Source: Diaporthe sp. PMI_573 (taxonomy: Eukaryota; Ascomycota; Sordariomycetes; Diaporthales; Diaporthaceae). Taken from it: a stretch of 64,000 bases of DNA. The stretch is taken from positions 1 to 64,000 of the forward strand of contig JAJTUP010000018.1 in the NCBI GenBank assembly GCA_021399435.1. The letters are read 5' to 3'. Below are positions 58,483-64,000 of this stretch, piece after piece; positions within the stretch are counted from its first letter, which is position 1; each line of letters opens with the position of its first letter. Under the pieces are notes generated by a model. That model saw nothing but the letters and a program-made list of their open reading frames with translations. It did not search any database and was not told where the DNA came from. A program made the translations under genes and the position numbers.

Positions 58483-58812
58483 TCTTAAGCGGTCCGCGGC
58501 GGACCGCCCAAATAGTTGACCTGGCTGGTGTAGAATTGAGGTTGATCCTGTATGTCTGAAATGCTCCATTTTGGTGGGGAAGCTGATTTTCCCACCAAAA
58601 GCCAGCCACTTCAGACTGGCACTTCAGCCACGTCAACACCTCTAAATTAACTAAATCAATTAAAAATGAAGAATTGAAAGCAGTTGGCACCAATTGGTGC
58701 CAAATACAATTGACCCTTTTGCCCTGGGTGGCTGCTGGGGTTGGCTAAAGTTGGTGGTTTACCTAAAAATCGCTCGCTTAGTGTCATCGCTCGCTGACTG
58801 TCCAACCATGTT
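58483..58812 (+). repeat. Isolated terminus of the pogo family
   Basis: About 330 bp closely match the right arm of the element at 52810-55135 in the same orientation, from GCGGTCCGCGGCGGACCGCC to CTGTCCAACCATGT. The rest of the element is absent on the left, so it is a truncated copy. Confidence 0.75.
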
Positions 58813-58866
58813 ATGTGGGGATTCCTAACATCTTATATCACTTAATTACTGTGGTTCTTCAATATA

Positions 58867-59069
58867 TGTTAGAATAGCACCTGGTTGGATCGCACATAGT
58901 TCGATAGGTTGGGTGTGCTTAGTCAGCCGGGGGCCCGGCTGGGGAAGAGTCGCCTCTTCCCCTTCGTACGAAGTACACCCGTTTCCCTAAGCAAGCAATA
59001 CAATCAGAACCAACCAACAGACCCCTACGTACATACGTACTATCGCCATATGGCAAAGGCCATTCAACA
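58867..59069 (+). repeat. Copia-type LTR, family of 3419-3626
   Basis: Starts TGTTAGAATAGCACC and ends CATTCAACA (203 bp), sharing the start and the TGGCAAAGGCCATT block with the first LTR. Flanks ATATA and ATCTC do not match cleanly, so it may be an end of a deleted element. Confidence 0.6.
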
Positions 59070-59724
59070 ATCTCGTTCGAATTGAACGAGTCTCGGTTAA
59101 GTAGCGCGATTTCCTGACTAAGCAGGTTCTTCCCAGAGTGTCCTGCTTTGCTTATACCCTAGTGCTATAAATCCAACTTCGGGCTTAAACTTTTAGGTAT
59201 TCACAGAGCCATGTTGTTAAATGAAATCAGTTTTGTACCAGCACTAGTATCTCAAAGGTTAGATGAGGTAGGGTGCTTTAAGGGTTGACAGACACAGACC
59301 TCAGGGAGTTACTCACCTATATTCCATAGTCTACAATTATATAAGTAAACTTACTGCCTACTTCTTGTATAATATTTCCCTAAAATGTTCTCAATAACCT
59401 TAATATATCCCTTATACACACACACACAATTTATTCCGCCCAGCAGGCTTAACCCGAAAGGGCAACTATTAACAATTTGACCATACATTTTCCAAGATAT
59501 ACCTTAACCTCCTTAAAGCCCATACAAAGTCCATTCTAGCTTATTTGCCTTCTTCTACCATTTCTCTTCAAATTCTCATAGATTAGTAGAATTAGTAGTA
59601 GGCTGGCTTAGAGGCAATTCTCCAAGTATTCAACATCCTATTCTCGGCGGCTAAAGTAGTGCCTACTGTCTGTAGCACAAGGTAATAGGTATAAGTTTAG
59701 TAGCAGAGACTAGTAGGTAATCGG
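59070..59724. other. AT-rich tract, probable LINE 3' region
   Basis: Weak continuation of the LINE reading on the minus strand; a short AC repeat lies near 59415-59428. Confidence 0.4.
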
Positions 59725-60445
59725 TTAAGTATTTTAGTTGCCCGACAGTTAGTTTACATTAAGTCGGCCTATAGCTATTGCAAATTATATTATTGCCTAA
59801 ATAGCCTCTAAGTTTAGAGACTAGTCTTTATTATCTAATGCTAATTTTCCTCCTAGACAGAAAGAAATGTTACTTCTATAAGTATTTATACACCAGAGCA
59901 TCTCTATCTAATACGCCGTCTATTTTCTACATCAGAAAAGGAAGTATTTTACTGTCTCTACTACTTATCTATATACATACTACTCTAATAGGGCTACCTT
60001 GATTTGGTAGAGGTAAGTATTAAGTCTTGCTATACCTATTCTAAGTTAAGCAAGCATAGTAGCTTCCTTCTATATTAGACGGTTATAAAGTTACATTATA
60101 TATTTGCCTAGCAATATTGTGTTGATTTTCTTAGAGTGATTTCTAACCTTTTCTAGCAAGTACTTACTGGCACTTGTCTTAAAACAAGCTATATTAAGAG
60201 TAGTTAATCGCATCCTGGGCATTTCTGCTTCTAGAGTGGCACCAAGATGAGTAGCCTCTCTAGCGTTTTCCTTGGCAATTTTTAGAAGCTGGTCTCCTTT
60301 GCTTGCAGAGAGCCATCATATTGCCACTATGTTTCCGCGTTTACGCATTTCTCCAACAGCCTCATAGATGTGGCGGGTATGCTGTTGGCCAGACTGCTGT
60401 CAAGGTTGCCGAAGGGTAAGAACGGCCGCTTTGTTGTTCGTTGAT
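59725..60445 (-). mobile_element. LINE (Tad1-type) 3' fragment: RNase H and C terminus
   Basis: The minus strand reads SIVLSTNNKAAVLTLRQP and HIYEAVGEMRKRGNIVAI (RNase H of the I/Tad clade), then KEATMLA..LRIGIARLNTYL, VETVKYFLF and ISFCLGGKLALDNKD. These are the usual end of fungal Tad-like ORF2. About 15 stops of the RIP kind. Reverse transcriptase and endonuclease are missing. Confidence 0.8.
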
Positions 60446-60953
60446 AGCACAATACTGCTAGATCTGTAGTTTAGTGGTGGTGTGGGGCCGTGGCTCCTGT
60501 GGCTTGGCGGATGACTGTTGTAGTGTAGAGGTATTGAAATAAGCAGGACCTAACAGGGCTAGAACTGCCCATTGACCAACCCGGGGCTGCAAGGTGTGGC
60601 TCGAAGGTGATCTTCCAGGAGCTAAGACCCCCTTCGGCTGTGAACCGCATGTGACGCACGGGGGGGGGGGCACGAGTCCTGGCACCCATCCACATTCGCC
60701 ACCCTGGTCCCAGCCATCCATTTTGAACTTTCTCCGCACAGGTCACCATCACTACGACCAACATCGCACAACTCGGAACTTGATAATTCAATCCCCTCGA
60801 AATTTCACGGGCGACTACTACCGGCTCGTGCCACGGCCCGGCTTGGCTGCGCGTAAATGCCACGATCCGACTGTTCTAATACCTGGTTGCATATGCGATT
60901 TGTTTCCCTTGCGATTGCCTACCTCGAAAACCCCAGTACTGCCTATCTTGAGG
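60446..60953. other. GC-richer upstream region of the BTB relic
   Basis: Overlapping Pro/His-rich ORFs on both strands and a G10 run at about 60661-60670. No gene supported; it may include the promoter of the next gene. Confidence 0.35.
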
Positions 60954-62200
60954 ATGTTTGGATCGGGAATTATGCACGACATAGATCGAGATTTGGATAC
61001 CGACGGAGACGTACTACTCATCCTGCAACGACCCAACAGCCCATTTGCTGTGTGGAGCGAGGACGATGATTTGGAACGACCCGGACCGCAATGGCCTGAG
61101 GCGAAAGCCCTTGACGACTATCTTCTCAAATTTCGACCCCTCGATCGTGCCTTCAATCCATGGTGTGACTCTGGACCTAGCCTCTTCGGAAACGAAACGG
61201 CTCCGGTCGAGGCCCCAGCTGAAGAAGCCCCAGCCGAAGCTGTCCCGGTCGAAGATATCCCGATTCAAGCTGGCCCAGTTTAAGTTGTTATGTTGGAAAC
61301 GGAACAGGCGGGTTTCGAAGATACCGAGGCTACAAGCGACCTAAGATCCGATGTAAAGTTTCGACTTTCCTCTAAGCACCTGAAGTCAGCGTCTCCTGTC
61401 TTTAAGACCATGCTGAACAGCAAATGGAAAGAAAGCACTTTAACATCTGATCTTTGCTATACCGTCGATGCTAGCGACTGGGACACGGAAGCTTTGCAAA
61501 TCATCATAGATATAATATACGGTAGAAGTCGGAGAGTACCCCGATCTATAACTCTTGAGCTGCTTGTAAAGATTGCTGTGCTTGTCAACTACTATTAGTG
61601 TCATGATACGGTTAAGTTCTTCTCTGACATATGGATCGAAAACCTACAAACTTGGGAGTACCGCTCCCCCCAGCTTTGCAGAGATTTGATCTTGCGCCTT
61701 TGTATATCATATATATTCAACCAAGCCCCGACTATCTACGAAATACTGTATTTTGTGGTAAGGGAGGCGTGTGGGCCTCTTTAGACACTTGGTCTACCAT
61801 TGCCCGAAAGGATGATTAGTATGTTTATCTATAAGGAAAATAACTTTGCAGCTAACGACTATAGACTGTATCAATTAACATCGATAGGAGGCTGTGTAAT
61901 GCATTATCAACAGATATTACGGCCTTATTCAGTACTTAAAAAAGGTTCGAGATTGCTGCTTATTTGAGTGTAATTTGATTCTGCTAGGAAGTCTTCTCAT
62001 CGCGATAGTTGAGCAAGGCCTCTACTTTCTAATGCCAGCACGGCCATTTTATGGCTATAGTGTGGCAGAGCTCATAAGTGGCGTCCGCAAGATCAAATCG
62101 CCTACCTGGTCAAAAGTCGGTAACAAATTGCGCAACAAAGTTGCACCCGCCCATTTTTGCAGTCTTAATGAATTCTTCGAACCTGTCATCAAGTAGGTGG
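60954..62200 (+). pseudogene. Fungal BTB/POZ-domain protein, broken
   Basis: From ATG 60954 the frame reads DIDRDLDTDGDVLLILQRPN then FAVWSEDDD, an Ala/Glu/Pro-rich insert, TAA at 61281-61283, then the BTB core VKFRLSSKHLKSASPVFKTM, then LNSKWKES, DASDWDTEALQIIIDIIYGR and LELLVKIAVLVNYY. TAG at 61596-61598 follows, then CHDTVKFFSDIWIENL, CRDLILRLCISYIFNQ and, after TAG near 61782, TLGLPLPERMIS. A further piece at 61975-62196 (ARPFYGYSVAELISGVRKIK, FCSLNEFFEPVI) matches the C-terminal part of the same fungal family. Such proteins are numerous in fungi and mostly uncharacterised. Confidence 0.75.
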
Positions 62201-62291
62201 AGAATGATCTGAAGAGTTTGTCGTTATATGATGTCGGGCTTAAGTTGATGGCAGATTCTGCATATCGACAGCATACAGGTGACTCTAGGAC

Positions 62292-62992
62292 GTGATCGAT
62301 AACACTCTATGCGGTCGAGATGGTGTTATGGACGAGGGGGCGGTTAAGGACCTTGTGAAGGAGTTGCATCCGTTGGCTTACGATGTCGTTGTACTGTATA
62401 CATGTATAACCAAATTAGACATTTGGTGGTATGGGAAGGTGGTTGCGGGTTTTAGGGACAAGTTTGACGGCGTTCAGGCAGGGAGGACCAAGGCTTTATA
62501 ATAATTTATTTCCTTGACTTCATACCAGTTTGTCTTGTTTTCTGGTGTCAAGAATTTATCTGGACTTCTTGCTTCCTCTGCCTTAGCTGTGAAAGCACCC
62601 CATTATGTCCAAGATAGGATTACGGACCAAGCCATATAGTATAGTATAATCTATTTACTGTGCTGTAGTTTCGAAGTGGTTTTGTAGATTTAGTCGACTT
62701 GCAAGTGCTTCTTGCTTTTTTTTAGGGAGAAATTAGCCTCAAGGCATTCTGGTCAAATGATAATGAGAACGCAGATGTCAAGCCTATTCATCTCCTCTAC
62801 TACAGTATAGTACCATAGCTTTTTTGATTCAAGTATCATCTGGATAACATCCTACCAAATAAGGATGAGGTGGGTCGGGACGAGAATTTTGATAGTCGTT
62901 TACTGGACCAGAAGAAAAATAAAGAGATTGAAGAAAGGGAGAAAGAGATCCAGGAAAAGGAGAACGAGCTTGTGGAACTCGGAAATCTTTAG
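62292..62992 (+). pseudogene. Coding relics, including a coiled-coil segment
   Basis: At 62292-62501 a 69-codon ORF (DEGAVKDLVKELHPLAYDVV) and at 62828-62992 a frame EIEEREKEIQEKENELVELG ending at TAG. The second is a strong heptad-repeat coiled coil. They may belong to one decayed gene, but the join is not visible and no family is recognised. Confidence 0.35.
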
Positions 62993-63628
62993 GACGTTGT
63001 TGCTACCTTTTGTTTTAAAAGTAGATGACGTCATGCAGATGCGGTTATTGGCGGCCTTTTTCAATCATATTCAAGTGTGTGATGGCATCCTTGTCCATTT
63101 TGGGGATAATAGAATGTTCGTAACTAATGATGGCCTCAACATTTAGGCAGCATTATCTATGGATTGCGATAAAGCTCATCTTTACGACCCATCCTTTAAT
63201 AGCGCGGCATGCTTGACCAATCAGAGTAAGCGTTATTTACCTGAGCAATGATTAATATGAGTGGCCTGATTGCAGTGCAGCGTCTCCTGTACTTGCATGC
63301 TGTGCTTTATTTAAGAGCCGGGCAGAGGCTGAAAATTGTGAAGCGCGTGGGAGAAAATAGTGTTTCGATCAAGCTTGGCTCCCTGCTAGGGCTGCGGACC
63401 CGGTTGCGGATATCGGTCGGATCAGCAACCGCTGGAGAGCAAAACGAGGCTGACTTTTGGCTTATATCATCAGTCTTACTTTGATTGGACATCGGCAGTT
63501 GCCTGCAGTGGGGTCTGCCTGCCGGGGAACAAGGACCCCACCTCAATAGACTTCATTTTACAGAGGCGAACTTCAAACAGAACCCTATACAACTTCTCTC
63601 CACTCATACATTTCCACACCAAACAGCA
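62993..63628. other. No supported gene
   Basis: ORFs at 62865-63146 and 63248-63546 on both strands show no domain. Confidence 0.35.
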
Positions 63629-64000
63629 ATGGCCGATTTGCACCACTCGATGCAGTATAGCGACACCTCTAGTGAAGGGAACGACCTGTCTGTGCCCGTA
63701 CATGCTTAAAATCCACCCTACGACGAGCACGACCTCCACATTGCGACACCCCTGTCCTCCCCGCCGCGCTATGCCCTTGACGGAGACGATGTAAACGATA
63801 CGGGCGACGTTAGAGTTAAGGGCAGGGCTATTAATAGTAACGGTAGCCCCCGAGGCGGAGATTAACTAAATTACGGGGCCAAGTTTAAGGCTACACTAAG
63901 CATAACGCTAATACGGGTCTTAGACCAACTTGAGTCTATCCAGAGTTGTGACTATACATCTACTATACAACTATACAACTATACATACTATATAACTATA
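63629..64000 (+). pseudogene. Relic of an unknown gene running off the window
   Basis: From ATG 63629 the frame reads MADLHHSMQYSDTSSEGNDL, then TAA at 63707-63709, NPPYDEHDLHIATPLSSPPR, TAA at 63863-63865, and AKFKATLSITLIRVLDQLES to the window end. Both stops fit CAA-to-TAA changes. The acidic, Ser/Pro-rich N terminus followed by helix is gene-like, but I do not recognise it. Confidence 0.4.

Noticed and set aside
58862..59074. Solo-LTR status for the element at 58867
   Set aside because: ATATA and ATCTC differ at two of five positions, so insertion of a complete solo LTR is not shown.

Overview
This window looks like transposon-rich DNA from a filamentous ascomycete (Pezizomycotina). The evidence is fungal gene families (Zn2Cys6, SAT4/rhodopsin-type membrane protein, FTA2-like, fungal BTB, fungal vWA and patatin proteins), introns of about 48-80 nt with GT..AG ends and CTAAC-type branch sites, and many AT-rich tracts whose decayed genes carry almost only C-to-T and G-to-A changes (CAA/CAG/CGA to stop). 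That pattern is the signature of repeat-induced point mutation (RIP). I see no rRNA, tRNA or CRISPR array. Very few genes look intact; most of the window is a graveyard of mobile elements and duplicated host genes.

Layout. 1-3626: minus-strand Ty1/Copia element, RIPed, with its 5' LTR at 3419-3626. 5295-6137: RIP-destroyed CHAT (caspase-like) protein. 6650-8108: a long minus-strand gene of unknown family, broken by stops. 8518-9240: Zn2Cys6 regulator relic. 14264-15852 and 18500-21369: two hAT transposase relics, the second split by an exact solo LTR (19940-20196, target duplication ATAAG). 21985-23239: Skp1-like fragment and a hypothetical ORF. 24384-24790: Ty3/Gypsy chromodomain relic. 25178-28670 (minus): RING-patatin relic, vWA relic and an F-box gene split by a 16-bp tandem duplication. 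29350-34117: two gag-only genes, a retropepsin ORF, an HNH-type relic and a gag zinc-knuckle relic. 34376-35848: BIR fragment and FTA2-like pseudogene. 36084-37935: complete pogo/Fot1-type transposon with TA duplication. 38408-39283: membrane-protein relic and a hypothetical ORF. 40383-43216: hAT element with TIRs. 43273-44737 (minus): Mgs1/WRNIP1 ATPase pseudogene. 47954-49391: SAT4-type membrane protein with several introns. 49826-51456: LTR pieces and a solo LTR with duplication GTTAC. 52121-52588 (minus): apparently intact BIR-domain protein. 52611-55578: a MITE carrying a pogo element and a Gypsy-type solo LTR inside it. 55824-56757: a RIPed duplicate of the TATA-binding protein gene that keeps three introns. 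56873-60445: LTR pieces, a pogo terminus and a LINE fragment. 60954-62200: BTB-domain pseudogene. The end of the window holds short coding relics.

How it fits together. I see no operon-like or cluster logic. The common thread is duplication followed by RIP or indel decay. Besides mobile elements, the decayed copies include core or signalling genes (TBP, Mgs1, Skp1-like, FTA2-like, F-box, BIR, CHAT, vWA, patatin, BTB). This suggests a duplication-prone, repeat-dense compartment such as a subtelomere or accessory region; that placement is inference. The least damaged candidates are the SAT4-type gene, the BIR protein, the 259-aa gag-only protein, the 128-aa retropepsin and the 223-aa Cys-rich ORF.
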